Source of the DNA: Schistocerca nitens
Taxonomy: Eukaryota; Arthropoda; Insecta; Orthoptera; Acrididae
Length of the DNA: 64,000 bases
Reading direction: 5' to 3'
Assembly (NCBI RefSeq): GCF_023898315.1
Contig: NC_064623.1
Coordinates: 15,017,140 to 15,081,139, forward strand
Shown here piece by piece: positions 22,635 to 34,220 of this stretch. The notes under the pieces were generated by a model that had not been told where the DNA came from, made no database searches, and saw only the letters and a program-made list of their open reading frames with translations. A program made the translations under genes and the position numbers. The number at the start of each line of letters is the position of its first letter. Position 1 is the first letter of the stretch.

Positions 22635-24040
22635 GGCGATCGGTTTCATTAATGATAATGACATTAACGTGACGAGAATCAAGCATAAGGCGAAGTGAGC
22701 CGTATTCTTTTCTTGACAATGTGAAGCGGGTTTATAGACGGACTAACTGCCGGTTCGATAATGCCTTGGTCGAGCATAGCTTGTAGTTCTTTCTTGACTT
22801 GTTCTCTGTGGATATGAGGAATAGGATAATGTTGGGCTTTAAATGTGTCGTTCTCTTTAACTTGAAATTCACACATAAAACGGGACATAGTGGCAGGGAT
22901 GTTATCGAAAACTGGGGCTTGCTGTTAAAGAGTATCACGTAATTGGCTACGTTCGTAATTTGTATTTGCATTGCTCTGTTTTACTTTCTCAGAAATCTTT
23001 TGTATCACGTCGTAATCAAATTCGTCTGGTGTATCGTAGTTGTGTACATAAGTATCTGTGAAAAAGGTGGAATGCCAGTCTATGTTGATGTAGAAATGAC
23101 TTGTATTCGATTAATTGCCTGTACTTCTGCTGATAATGTGTGCTGAAATTTCAATGCAAGCTGTTCTTTTCCATCCTATAAAATCAAATAAGACTTTTTG
23201 AAATCGATAATTGCGTCGTGTTGTACCAAAAAATTCGTGCCTAAAATAACGTCTGTTGTCAATAAAAGAACAATCTAAAAGTTTGTGTGAAACGTATGAC
23301 CTGCAGCAAAAAATGATAAGTGTGTCTGTAGTTTTACATCTACTCCTTTACCGGATACTGCACCTCTTACTTTAGTTTTGCCTAGTGGTAACGTAGGATA
23401 ATTGTTTTCGTTGTTACATTTGTTGAAAGTCTCTTCATTTATGATCCAGAAACGATTACTGCTGAAAATGTGAATGATCCAATTTCTACTTAAATAAGAG
23501 GGTACGAAATAGTTTTCTGTATAGCTGGTTTTTCATGTAAAAGCATATCTCGGATATCGTCAAAAGTTATGACATTTTCGTGAACAAAATCTTGTGTACC
23601 AAAGGTGTTGCTCACGTTGCTGGAAGATGCAACCGCTACTGTATCTAGTCAAACTCTCTCTGGCGTGCTGTTATTTGCGGGAGGATGCTGTGGCATTTCA
23701 ACTATCTGTGCTGTTCTGTTACTTCGTCCTGAAGTACTAGGTTGAGGCTGATATCGACTGTATGGTTCATTCAAGATAATCTGTGGCTGTGGATGATTCA
23801 GCTGCTGACAAAACCTACTGTTATTAAATGTGCGTTGAAAACTGTGCTCATTGCATTTACGTTTGTCATGATAGTTGCTATTATACGGCGCGTTGCGATG
23901 AGAGTTGAAATAAAGGCTTTTCTGTACGTGTTGGTTTCCTTGTTGCTGAGCATTACTGCTCGACGGAGACGATGCTACACCTGCAGGTGGCATAACATCA
24001 AAGTTTGGCTGACCTTGGAAATTGCATTGTTGGTTTGGTA
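22635..24040 (-). pseudogene. Inverted centre of gypsy element 2: gag end, protease, RT start
   Basis: On the minus strand, from 24040 leftward: a Gln/Asn-rich gag tail (PPAGVASSPSSSNAQQQGNQ; 23993-23649), then a broken aspartic-protease region with LGTNFLVQHDAI near 23220. The linker to RT follows, with PVFDNIPATMSRF and YPIPHIHREQVKKELQ, then GIIEPAVSPSINPLHIV and KEYGSLRLMLDSRHVN. The RT text stops at ETDRPQ (about 22635) and resumes with TLEELLQKFHG on the plus strand at 24516, showing that this block was once in line with the rest. It contains several stops. Confidence 0.8.
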
Positions 24041-24510
24041 TGTTGTGGTTGGCAGGAGAGCCAAACCGTGTTACTAGAGGAGGCCAAAATGCACGCGTTC
24101 CAGCTCACGAAGGCTGGCGTGAGGTCTGGAACAGGACAAGGAAATTAGAATTTAGAAAAACGGACGTAGCTGGTGGAATACTTTAATCCATTAATGATGA
24201 ACGTCGTTCTTGACGGTACATGATTCACAATATCAATAGTAACTGATAATGGCGCCTTGCTAGGTCGTAGCTGAAGGCTATGCTAACTATCGTCTCGGCA
24301 AATGAGAACGTATTTTGTCAGTGAACCATCGCTAGAAAAGTCGGCTGTACAACTGGGGCGAGTGCTAGGACGTCTCTCTAGACCTGCCGTGTGGCGGCGC
24401 TCGGTCTGCAATCACCGATAGTGGCGACACGCGGGTCCGACGTATACTAACGGACCGCGGCCGATATAAAGGCTACCCTAGCAAGTGTGGTGTCTAGCGG
24501 TGACACCACA
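24041..24510 (-). mobile_element. Solo LTR (full length), second inversion breakpoint
   Basis: On the minus strand it starts tgtggtgtcaccgctagaca and ends ...ccaaccacaaca, the same family as 34221-34742. The TG...CA ends are consistent with an LTR. It is followed by cacag (24511-24515), whose partner is now at 22630-22634 in inverted form. It contains the same agcctttatatcggccgcgg segment as the other copies, with a TATA-like stretch. Confidence 0.88.
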
Positions 24511-24515
24511 CACAG

Positions 24516-27030
24516 ACACTAGAAGAACTTCTTCAGAAATTTCATGGTACTGCTATCTATTCGACCTTAGATTTAAAATCTTGGTTTTGGCTAATTCAGC
24601 TCCATCCGAACTGCAGAAAGTACACAGCTTTCCTCTGTTTTGTTTTGTTATCAATTTTGCAAATTACCGTTTGGTTTAACAATTTCTTCAGCAGCATTTA
24701 TTAGTGGTATGAACACAATACTTCCGAAGGAACTTAAAGACAGAATCACAGCGTACGTAGACGACATCCTTATAGCAGAAGCCAGCTCGTCTCAACATAA
24801 TTTCATTCTTGAACAACTGTTCTTTCCATGCACAAGGACTCACCGTTAACCTTAACAAATCGCACTTTGGCAAAACCTCCATAAAATTAAAACGAAGGCA
24901 TTGCGCCTGACCCTGAAAAACGTCAAGCTTTACGTGACATTACTGTTCCAACGACTGAGAAACAGCTCCGTAGTTTTCTAGGATTAATTAACATTTTTCG
25001 TAAATTTATTCATTACTCTGCTTTGGACACCCGTAGATTATGCCAGTTGACAGGCAAAAACACTATTTGGACGTGGAATAATCAAGCACAATAGGAATTT
25101 ATTAATCTGAAACACGCCTTGTTAAACGCACCACATTTATCACAGCCAGATCCCACCAAAAATTTCTCCGTTGCTACAGACAGTTCTAACACCGCTCTTG
25201 GGAATACATTTTTCAGGAAATCGAAGAAGATGGCACTACAGTAATAAAAAAACATCGCATTTGTAAGTCGCATTCTACCACCTACTGAACGGAGTTTTTC
25301 AGTTACAGAGTTTGAAACATTATGTGTTGTATGGGCATTTACCAGATTTAGGCATTTTCTTTATGGAAGACATACTACCGTTTACACAGACCATAGAGCT
25401 ATACAGTTTTTACTTTCCGCCAAATTCACACATGGCAGATTAAGTAGACGGAAACTTTATTTACAGGAGTTTGATTTTACGATTGTTCATATTTCCGGCG
25501 CGAAAAATATTGTAGCAGACGCTCTGTCCCATTCTCTCAGCAACAATCAGCAAGACGTCGCAGCTAACTTCTGCCGAACAAATGTCAGCCTCATGTATAT
25601 TCAACAAGTTGCATTTGAAAATTTCATTTCGTCCTCATTACGAGACGTTGCGAAGGAACAGAGCAAATACAATGTACGGAAAGAAATTAAATACCTTTGG
25701 CAAGATAGGAATAATGCTACCATTAGAAACAATTATACTGGTTGCAACAACATTCTGTTTCGCCGTTCTCGCCCTGACAGCAATAATTGGTTACTCTGCA
25801 TTCCTGAAGAAAAAAAATGTGTGTGAAATCTTATGGGACTTAACTGCTAAGGTCATCAGTCCCTAAGCTTACACACTTCTTAACCTAAATTATCCTAAGG
25901 ACAAACAGACGCACCCATGCCCGAGGGAGGACTCGAACCTCCGCCGGGACCAGCCGCTCAGTCCATGACTGCAGCGCCTATACCGCTCGGCTAATCCCAC
26001 GCGGCCATTCCTGAAGAACTTGTTCACAAATTAATTTGGTACATTCGTTTAAGCTACACCCATTATGGAGCCAGAAAATATTTTCTCATCGTAAGACAGA
26101 ATTGTTACTTTGCCAACATGGAAAAACGTATTCGACGAGTTTTAGCATCATGTAAAATCTGCCAGAAAGCTAAATCAGCCACTACTTCACATATTCAACC
26201 GTTATATCCTATCGTACCCATTAAATAAAGGCATATGGCTGCTGTAGACATCTTGGGACTGATTCGATCTAATAGAGGTTTTTGTCATATCTTTGTCGCT
26301 GTTAAACTCACTTCGAAATTTGTTACCTTCGTTACGCAAAGCTACTGCTAAATATGTATCAAATGCATTCGTAAAACATTTTCTACGTCATGTAGGTCAC
26401 GTACTAAAAGTACTTTCCGGCAGTGGACCACAATTTCGATCTGCAACATGGACACGTGTGTTACGAGCTAGAAAGATTTCTCCGATTTATATATCCAAAT
26501 ATCATGCTTCTTGCAACCCTTCTGAACGATGGATGAAAGAAATTGGTAAATTATGTAGAATATACTGCCATAAGAAACAAATTGATTGGGACAAACACAG
26601 TTTTACATTCCAAGATGTAATTAATTCTATACAAAATGAATCCACTATGTTATCTCCTACTGTTATTTAGAAGAACGTCGAACCACCCAGTAAAATTAAT
26701 GAACTGGTATCTTTTCCTACATCACATCGACTACGTCACCATGGAATATAATTGACATTGCCCTCAATAATATCAAACGTGCCGCAGAGCGCCGCAAAAG
26801 ACAGCAAAAACAGGTTTGTAAACTCCGTGAATTTCACATAGAACAGAAGATATTGGTACGCACACATTTATCCAACAGAGGAAAGAGTAGATGCAGTAAA
26901 TTTGAACTTCTATACGCTGGCCCATATCGAATCCGCAGCATTCCTCACCCAATGTAGTACATATCGAAACTTTACGAACCAGAGACTTAAAAGGTAACCA
27001 CCACATTTCAAACGTCAAACGCTTTATAAA
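24516..27030 (+). pseudogene. Gypsy element 2 RT, RNase H and integrase (broken)
   Basis: RT motifs: LEELLQKFHGTAIYSTLDLK, FANYRLV, then the catalytic ITAYVDDILIAE (about 24750) and LRSFLGLINIFRKFIHY. RNase H: FSVATDSSNTALG, FSVTEFETLC, VYTDHRAIQF and NIVADALS carry its conserved Asp/Glu/Asp residues. Integrase: LSYTHYGARK and CKICQKAK (zinc finger part), AVDILGLI (first catalytic Asp), then SPIYISKYHASCNPSERW and a C-terminal tail near 26800-27020. Stops (for example 24680, 25092, 25240, 26226) and frame changes abolish function. A SINE splits it at 25812-26005. Order PR-RT-RH-IN is that of Ty3/gypsy. Confidence 0.85.
25812..26005 (-). mobile_element. SINE with a different tRNA-like head
   Basis: Minus strand: the head reads gccgcgtgggattagccgag..., B box ggttcgagtcc, and the tail is a diverged form of the 14992-type tail (gggactgatgaccttagc). 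The TSD cattcctgaagaa (13 bp) is at 25799-25811 and 26006-26018. It interrupts the integrase zinc-finger region of gypsy element 2. Confidence 0.9.
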
Positions 27031-28916
27031 ATGCTTGTTTTATGATTTATCACACCATAATGCCATTTCCAGCTACATTTACATTTATGTCACCACACAC
27101 TGATTATATTTTTTCTTGGCAAATGCCCAGCAAGATGAGGGTAGCAGGTCGCTTTTCATGTCGTAGTATCAGACCGTGCACATTTTATAAATAACATAAT
27201 AAGATTTTCACCCTGCAGCGGATTGTGCGCTGATATGAAACTTTCTGGCAGATTAAAACTGTGTACCGGACCGAGTCTCGGTCCAGCACACAGTTTTAAT
27301 CTGCCAGGAAGTTTTAAAAATAACAATTTTTCTTTGAAAATTCCCAGTAACTTGAACTTAGTATGCCAGTTCACTTACTGCACTTACAGCACATTTTCCA
27401 CTTTATAATGTACATATGATGATTTTCCTATAGAAAATAGAATATTCTCTGTATATACTATGTGGTTTTTAAGATATAGTAAACACCAGTTCAATCTGAC
27501 ATTTTCGCATTATTATATCCCACTATCTTGTTTATTGCATATTTCTTTATGCCACTACATTGTGATATTGTGTATGCATTTCTGCACTTGAAAATATTCT
27601 TTTCCATAGATTGAAGAAAATGATACTCGAGAAGTCATGCCTTGAGCTGACACAAACAAATGATGGTGATGAATAGTGAAGTCTTTATTTTTTGCGTATG
27701 ATGATAATGATGAAGTTTTCCCTTTAGTTATGAGATGCTATGTAGTTATTTAAGTATTTATTGTAGTTTTTTTGACAGTATGGCATATTTCACATAGTAT
27801 AATGAATGAATATTTTTGGGAGAGACAATTAGAATACATTCATATTAAACACAATGTTTCATTACCTGTTAATTCAGACTTTATTACTTTTATTCATAAT
27901 AGGCATACATTTCTTCTTTTACCTTCATAATCCACTTTGTATTTTTTCCAGGAATAACATTTCATGTCATCAGCATCATTTGAAATATGTTTTTTATATT
28001 ATATGCTATAGACAGTTAGTTATTAAGCCTGCTCCACTACTTGTATTTTACCTACTTCTTTCTATCATTGGTGAATGTGATCACATATACTTTACTTATT
28101 TGATAACCTTGCTGCACCTGACTCATGACGAATGACAAATGACGTTAATCATTTAATTTCCAGCAGTAAATCAAAAGAAAATATTCTCATTAACGAACCA
28201 TTAATCCCAAAGCAATGCATTGCTAGGCCAAAATATATTGCAAAATTCCGTTCTTGTCTTATGTATAGATTATCTGTATGTATCATTAGGCTAGGCACCT
28301 TGATGACTAGGTTAAATGTCATACATTTTAGGAATCCCTTATGTCACTTGCACAATATTATATGTACTTACTAGCAGCTAAATGCTACATGTAATAACAC
28401 CTATTTCTAGATAATGATTTGTATATCATCTGTATCAGTTAATGAAACTTTGACAGGCCACTGAGTGCCAACACTTCTGCAGCTAAGAATATATAAGATT
28501 ACTGCTGATGAGATTTCTATGCTACACTTATTTAATGTTTTAATTTTATTGATCGGCCTTTGAACGCCACAACATTTTGTAAAGTTGTTATTTAAGGCTT
28601 CCTAAAAGCCACATAAATGAGTAATATAATTTTTTTCTTGATCTCCTTATTATGTCAAATCAAGTATATATCGGGTGTAAAACCGGCAATGGAATGCTCA
28701 TGTGAGCTTATCTTACATATATTATGGGACAGAAACTCGGCTTATACTTTCTAACTTTGGATTTATGTCAATAACATAATATTCACGAAATGTTATAAGA
28801 CTAAATGTATCCTTCAACCTCTGACCCAGTTATCACCAATTAAGGAGACTTTTCTATATCTTGCCCATCCTCATGATCATGGAGCACTCTATTTGGATAT
28901 TTTGCACTAATTCTGC
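27031..28916. other. AT-rich stretch with a hairpin repeat; no genes
   Basis: No conserved protein is visible. At 27236-27315 two arms of about 30 bp (aactttctggcagattaaaa and its complement) enclose ccggaccgagtctcggtcc, forming a strong hairpin. The preceding sequence (27205-27235, tcaccctgcagcggattgtg) belongs to the same repeat unit, which I remember as common in locust DNA. Hydrophobic frames at 27854-28374 are AT-driven and not convincing. Confidence 0.5.
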
Positions 28917-29652
28917 TGAACGGAATGAACAGTCTAATGAGTACACAGTATGGTTTGAGAGAAAATCGGAGAAAGACGAAGGTAATGAGAAGTAGTAGAA
29001 ATGAGAACAGCGAGAAACTTAACATCAGGATTGATGGTCACGAAGTCAATGAAGTTAAGGAATTCTGCTACCTAGGCAGTAAAATAACCAATGACGGGCG
29101 GAGCAAGGAGGACATCAAAAGCAGACTCGCTATGGCAAAAAAGGCATTTCTGGCCAAGAGAAATCTACTAATATCAAACACCGGCCTTAATTTGAGGAAG
29201 AAATTTAGAAATTTCTGAGGATGTACGTCTGGAGTACAGCATTGTATGGTAGTGAAACATGGACTGTGGGAAAACCGGAACAGAAGAGAATCGAAGCATT
29301 CGAGATGTGGTGCTATAGACGAATGTTGAAAATTAGGTGGACTGATAAGGTAAGGAATGAGGAGGTTATACGCAGAATCGGAGAGGAAAGGAATATGTGG
29401 AAAACACTGATAAGGAGAAGGGACAGGATGATAGGACATCTGCTAAGACATGAGGGAATGACTTCCATGGTACTAGAGGGAGCCGTAGAGGGCAAAAACT
29501 GTAGAGGAAGACAGAGATTGGAATACGTCAAGCAAATAATTGAGGACGTAGGTTGCAAGTGCTACTCTGAGATGAAGAGGTTAGCACAGGAAAGGAATTC
29601 GAGGCGGGCCGCATCAAACCAGTCAGTAGAGTGATGACTAAAAAAAAAAAAA
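28917..29652 (+). pseudogene. RTE-type LINE 3' fragment
   Basis: Begins in the RT thumb (NGMNSLMSTQYGLRENRRKTK) and runs through EFCYLGSKITNDGRSKEDIK, YVWSTALYGSETW and FEMWCYRRMLKIRWTDKVR to a stop at 29634, then an A-run (29640-29654). An 8-bp tandem duplication (agaaattt, about 29205) shifts the frame between the halves at 28925-29218 and 29221-29634. It is nearly identical to 55077-55624, so both derive from one subfamily distinct from the 15517 copy. Confidence 0.88.
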
Positions 29653-30263
29653 AAGTACGGATTATGGATTCTACAAGAATGTGGTGTTGACATATCAAGC
29701 TGTCCACCACACTGACCAACGGCGATGTTATTATGGGCCTACTGCTTGGTGTATCTAATGTACTACCAAAAGGGCAACATACAATATTAATGCTGCATTT
29801 CAGTGTCTTGGCTACACTGACAAATGCTTCAGAAAAGAGAACTTCAGATTCTCACACCTGGTGTTGTATTTTTGTGAAAAGATACAGACTTTTCAGGGCA
29901 GTTATGTGCAACCCACTGTGCTACAACCATGATGCTATCCTTTCCATTCCTCACTTTCTTCTTATAAATGATACTAAAAACGTATACTAAAGAATAATTT
30001 GAATTGACAGTGCATGTGCACTTTGTATGATTCTTAATATTCATAACTACCTTTGTATGTTCAGCACTTATATAATTTTACAATGATTTCATATATACTC
30101 TGTAACTATGTAAAACATATGTATATTAATTACCAAAACTCACTTTGTAGACTTAGCAAACCAAGTCTTTCATATCTATTTGCAATAGAAATATTTGTTG
30201 CTCATGGCAAGTCCAAGGGACTCACCTTCGCTTTACCCCCCAGCGGAGGGTCATGTGAGGGGT
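29653..30263. other. No recognised feature
   Basis: AT-rich sequence between the LINE tail and repeat R1 copy 2. Open frames are short and without recognisable motifs. Confidence 0.4.
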
Positions 30264-30872
30264 AATTTCGATGTATTGTTCACGCGCTGCCCGCGACAGA
30301 AAATACCTTTGCTGCAACAGAGTCGCAGGTCAGAGGAGTGTCGGCAGCAGTTGCAGTCGCTCGCTGCTACAGCGCAGTCGTAGTCTGTCGCTGGTGCAGC
30401 GCAGTTCATAGCCGTCTATTGAAAGGTAAATTTTATTATTTTTATTGACATGCACGTAGTTAAGTCACTTGTCTGAGATGTTAACATGAACCTGTTTCAA
30501 TCTTTTTGTGATTCGTCAGCACCAGTTGACCCATATTTGTAATATTCACTTTTTCACATGATGGATTGCAGACCTTTATGAATAATGTCAAAAATTTTCA
30601 GAATAAAAACTAAACGAGTCAACAAAAAAAGGAAGGAATAATTTTGCCTTAAGTCATTGCCAGTCCCGATCCAGTCATTTATTTAAATTTAAATGTTTCC
30701 GAAGTTTTCTCGGGTCATAGTCATGTGTTCTTTAGTAATCAGACGACCAGATGTGCAGCTGTGTCAATAAGCAATGTCAGTTTTTCTATAATTCAGGTCT
30801 CAGACAAATGTTGTCCAGTATTAGTAGACAGGCCAACATTGCACTAAGCTGTGCCATTTACGAGCAAATATA
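30264..30872 (+). repeat. Repeat R1, copy 2
   Basis: Parallels 14572-15325 without the SINE, preserving the empty target at about 30741. It has an extra stretch (about 30335-30380) built on cgctgctacagcgcagtcg that copy 1 lacks. The mariner-like transposon at 30873-32411 is inserted at a TA near its right end; the few bases tattacagcgct after 32411 may be the last of R1. Confidence 0.65.
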
Positions 30873-32411
30873 CAGGGTGTTACAAAAAGGTACGGCCAAA
30901 CTTTCAGGAAACATTCCTCACACACAAATAAAGAAAAGATGTTATGTGGACATGTGTCCGGAAACGCTTAATTTCCATGTTAGAGCTCATTTTAGTTTCG
31001 ACAGTATGTACTGTACTTCCTCGATTCACCGCCAGTTGGCCCAATTGAAGGAAGGTAATGTTGACTTCGGTGCTTGTGTTGACATGCGACTCATTGCTCT
31101 ACAGTACTAGAATCAAGCACATCAGTACGTAGCATCAACAGGTTAGTGTTCATCACGAACGTGGTTTTGCAGTCAGTGCAATGTTTACAAATGCGGAGTT
31201 GGCAGATGTCCATTTGATGTATGGATTAGCACATTGCAATAGCCGTGGCGCGGTACGTTTGTATCGAGACAGATTTCCAGAACGAAGGTGTCCCGACAGG
31301 AAGACGTTCGAAGCAATTGATCGGCGTCTTAGGGAGCACGGAACATTCCAGCCTATGAGTCGCGACTGGGACAGGCAATTCTTCGTGCAGTTGACGATAA
31401 CCCTAATGTCAGCGTCAGAGAAGTTGCTGCTGTACAAGATAACGTTGACCACGTCACTGTATGGAGAGTGATACGGGAGAACCAGTTGTTTCCGTATCAT
31501 GTACAGCGTGTGCAGGCACTATCAGCAGCTGATGGGCCTCCACGGGTACAGTTCTGCGGATCGATCATCCAACAATGCGTCAATCCTCATTTCAGTGCAA
31601 ATGTTCTCTTTACGGCTGAGGCTTCATTCCAACGTGATCAAATTGTAAATTTTGACAATCAACATGTGTGGGCTGACGAGAATCCGCACGCAATTGTGCA
31701 ATCACGTCATCAACACAGATTTCCTGTGAACGTTTGGGGAGGCATTGTTGGTGATGTCTCGATTGGGCCCCATGTTCTTCTACCTACGCTCAATGGAGCA
31801 CGTTATCATGATTTCATACGGGATACTTTACCTGTACTGCTAGAACATGTGCCTTTACAAGTACGACACGACATGTGGTTCATGCACGATGGAGCTCCTG
31901 CACATTGTAGTCGAAGTGTTCGTACGCTTCTCAATAACAGATTCGGTGACCGATGGATTGGTAGAGGTGGACCAATTCCATGGCCTCCACGCTCTCCTGA
32001 CCTCAACCCTCTTGACTTTCATTTATGGGGGCATTTGAAAGCTCTTGTCTACGCAACCCTGGTACCAAATGTAGAGACTCTTCGTGCTCGTATTGTGGAC
32101 GGCTGTGACACAATACGCCATTCTCCAGAGCTGCATCAGGGACTCCATGCGACGGAGGGTGGATGCATGTATCCTCGCTAACGGAGGACATTTTGAACAT
32201 TTCCTGTAACAAAGTGTTTGATGTCACGCTGGTACGTTCTGTTGCTGTGTGTTTCCATTCCATGATTAATGTGATTTGAAGAGAAGTAATAAAATGAGCT
32301 CTAACATGGAAAGTAAGCGTTTCCGGACACATGTCCTCATAACGTATTTTTGTTCTTTGTGTGTGAGGAATGTTTCCTGAAAGGTTGGCCGTACCTTTTT
32401 GTAACACCCTG
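30873..32411 (+). mobile_element. Mariner-like (DUF4817-type) transposon, complete ends
   Basis: 1539 bp between TA sites (30871-30872 and 32412-32413). The TIRs are about 54 bp, starting CAGGGTGTTACAAAAAGGTA and closing with the complement. The 5' leader (about 300 bp) is the same as in the other two copies. It is a nested insertion in R1 copy 2. Confidence 0.92.
31181..32206 (+). pseudogene. DUF4817-type mariner-like transposase, frameshifted
   Basis: The N-terminal helix-turn-helix region starts MFTNAELADVHLMYG with CPDRKTFEAIDRRLREHG. A deletion of about 40 bp near 31372, compared with the copies at 8743 and 51498, shifts the frame. The second frame (31468-32181) holds the DDE domain: FTAEASF (the first catalytic Asp of FTDEASF is Ala here), WFMHDGAPAH and WPPRSPDLNPLDFHLWG, with 36 residues between the second and third Asp. 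A small deletion near 32125 removes the normal C-terminus. This copy is dead on three counts. Confidence 0.85.
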
Positions 32412-33419
32412 TATATTACAGCGCTAGTCGAAGGGTGCACATGCTCCGTTATTACTACAAACTACATACAGTACTCGCCATATGTTACTTACGGAAGAAC
32501 AGTGTATTCATTCACAATACGTATTTCATTCGGCGCCTTGACGAAGGAAAAATCACTACATGTAGCCCCGAAAATCGCGGCAGGCTAATGACGGAAATCA
32601 ACTCTTTCCGATTGACTTCTATAAGACTCGTTCTGGACACCTTCACTCTTCCAGGTTCACAACTATGATATGACGAAGAGGCAACCGGGACAACATAACT
32701 CTCTGTCCCGTGCCTCGCTGTAAACAAGCGTCGCGCGGTTGGTTATCTGTGAGCCCTCGTGAGGAATTCACAGCACTTTTACTCGGAGTTGCATTCATGT
32801 GACAAGCCTTAAAATTGTAATACTTTAATAACTCACGGCGTTTGGGAAATTAGTCTGCGTGTCTTATTATTATCATTCCTTATTAATTTACTTGCCTTTT
32901 TAACCCTCCTATCCCTATCAATTGAGATAGGGAAAAATACAAACGAAAAGAATAACATCCGCTAGGTTTCTTCGAGATTCGAAGCTGGAATTCCGACTCC
33001 TAGCCAGTTACCTTGGCCATTGCGCTATCGGTTCTGTCGACGAAAAGTGTTTACCATGTGGTTACAGAAGCGGCAGTTGTAAAAGTTTCTTACCTCGATT
33101 TCTGGAAAAGTTTGCGTTTGCGGACACCATGCCAATTTTGAGTCGATTGCTCGTCATAACCTTTAGGGATGATTTTATCAAAATTGCGGGAGTGTTGACC
33201 AAAAATATCTTAGATTCCTTCGTTTTAGGTTGTACACAAGCGACCTGCCAAATTTGAGCCGAATCGGTTGGCCGTGTCTGAGGCCTTCCCCTTGTGAGTA
33301 GAGACGATGGCGCGCATTACGGCTGCCTCCGATGTACGCTGTAGTACCAAAGGAACAGGTATGGGCACCCGTATTCAAGTACAGAGATATATAAACAAGC
33401 AGAACACGGAGCTGCGGCC
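32412..33419. other. Mostly unassigned; possible decayed tRNA-like repeat
   Basis: No protein similarity recognised. At about 32965-33040 the sequence gagattcgaagctggaattc ... cattgcgctatcgg resembles a decayed tRNA-like SINE head on the minus strand. A small hairpin (tccctatc aatt gagatagg) is at about 32912-32935. Confidence 0.3.
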
Positions 33420-33839
33420 GGCAACCCAGATATCGGACAAGTGTCTGAAGGAGTTCTTAGATCGGTTACTGCTGCTACAAAGGCAGGCAGGTTGTCAAGG
33501 TTTAAGAGAGTTTCAAAGTGGTGTTACAGTCGGCGCACGAGCGATGGGATACAGCATCTCCGAGGTAGTCATGAAGTGGCGATTTTCCCGCACGACCGTT
33601 TCACGAGTGTACCGTGAATGTCAAGAATCCGGTAAAACATCAAATCTCCGACGTCGCTGCGGCCGGAAAAAGATCCTGCAGGAACGGGACCAGCGACGGC
33701 TGAAGAGAATCGTTCAACGTCGCTGAAGTGCAACCATTCCGCAAACTGGTGCAGATTTCAATGCTGGGCCATCGATAACTGTCAGCGTGCGAACCATTCG
33801 GCGAAATAATTATGAAAAATCCGCCTCGACTGCACAAAC

Positions 33840-33888
33840 TACCTGGTGTTTACCCAGGTTTCGGCGTGGGTAACCACGCCTTCTTCAG
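33840..33888 (-). ncRNA. Hammerhead-ribozyme-like fold in PLE end
   Basis: The minus strand reads CUGAAGA (fits the hammerhead CUGANGA core), one A, then a 7-bp hairpin (ggcgtgg ttac ccacgcc). GAAA follows, and then a 6-bp hairpin closed by A-U (acctgg ... ccaggt) followed by A at the expected cleavage position. Hammerhead motifs are known in PLE terminal repeats. Against it: one extra A between the core and stem II, and I see no convincing stem I. It may be a decayed or non-canonical version. Confidence 0.4.
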
Positions 33889-34220
33889 AACAATATATAA
33901 AACAGGTTGCCTAAATAGGCATAGTCAAAGGCTAAAATCAACACCTACGGCGTCAAGACACCATAATTTTTTTTTTTTTTTTTACAAATGAACGGTACAA
34001 TGTACCAAGTCAATAATATTACTTATCTCACTGTGTGTGCTGCGTCGCCCCACCCAACGTACGATGGTCACAGGCTCTCCTGCGAACTGAGGCACCGCAG
34101 GCTGCTCACATGCGCGGCTATCGAAATCAAAGCGCATGCGCGCGGCCAGGAAACGCTCGTCTTACGCACAGGAACGGGATTACAGAGTTAACACGGATCG
34201 GGACCTAACTGAGTGCCAAA

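Larger units (their letters stand above)
20009..27030 (+). mobile_element. Gypsy LTR retrotransposon, element 2, rearranged
   Basis: On the plus strand this reads gag (20180-22348), then a break, then the second half of RT, RNase H and integrase (24516-27030). The middle of the element (end of gag, protease, first part of RT) lies inverted at 22635-24040, between two oppositely oriented LTRs of another family. Two SINEs are inserted (21975-22170, 25812-26005). Many stops and frameshifts make it dead. The 5' flank is broken by the transposon at 18461-20008 and the RTE LINE. I could not fix its own LTRs; R1 (14572, 30264) is a candidate pair. Confidence 0.75.

Noticed and set aside
27854..28374. 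Hydrophobic frames after the gypsy integrase, considered as an env gene
   Set aside because: No signal peptide plus ectodomain plus anchor layout and no conserved Cys pattern; the hydrophobicity follows from T-rich DNA.
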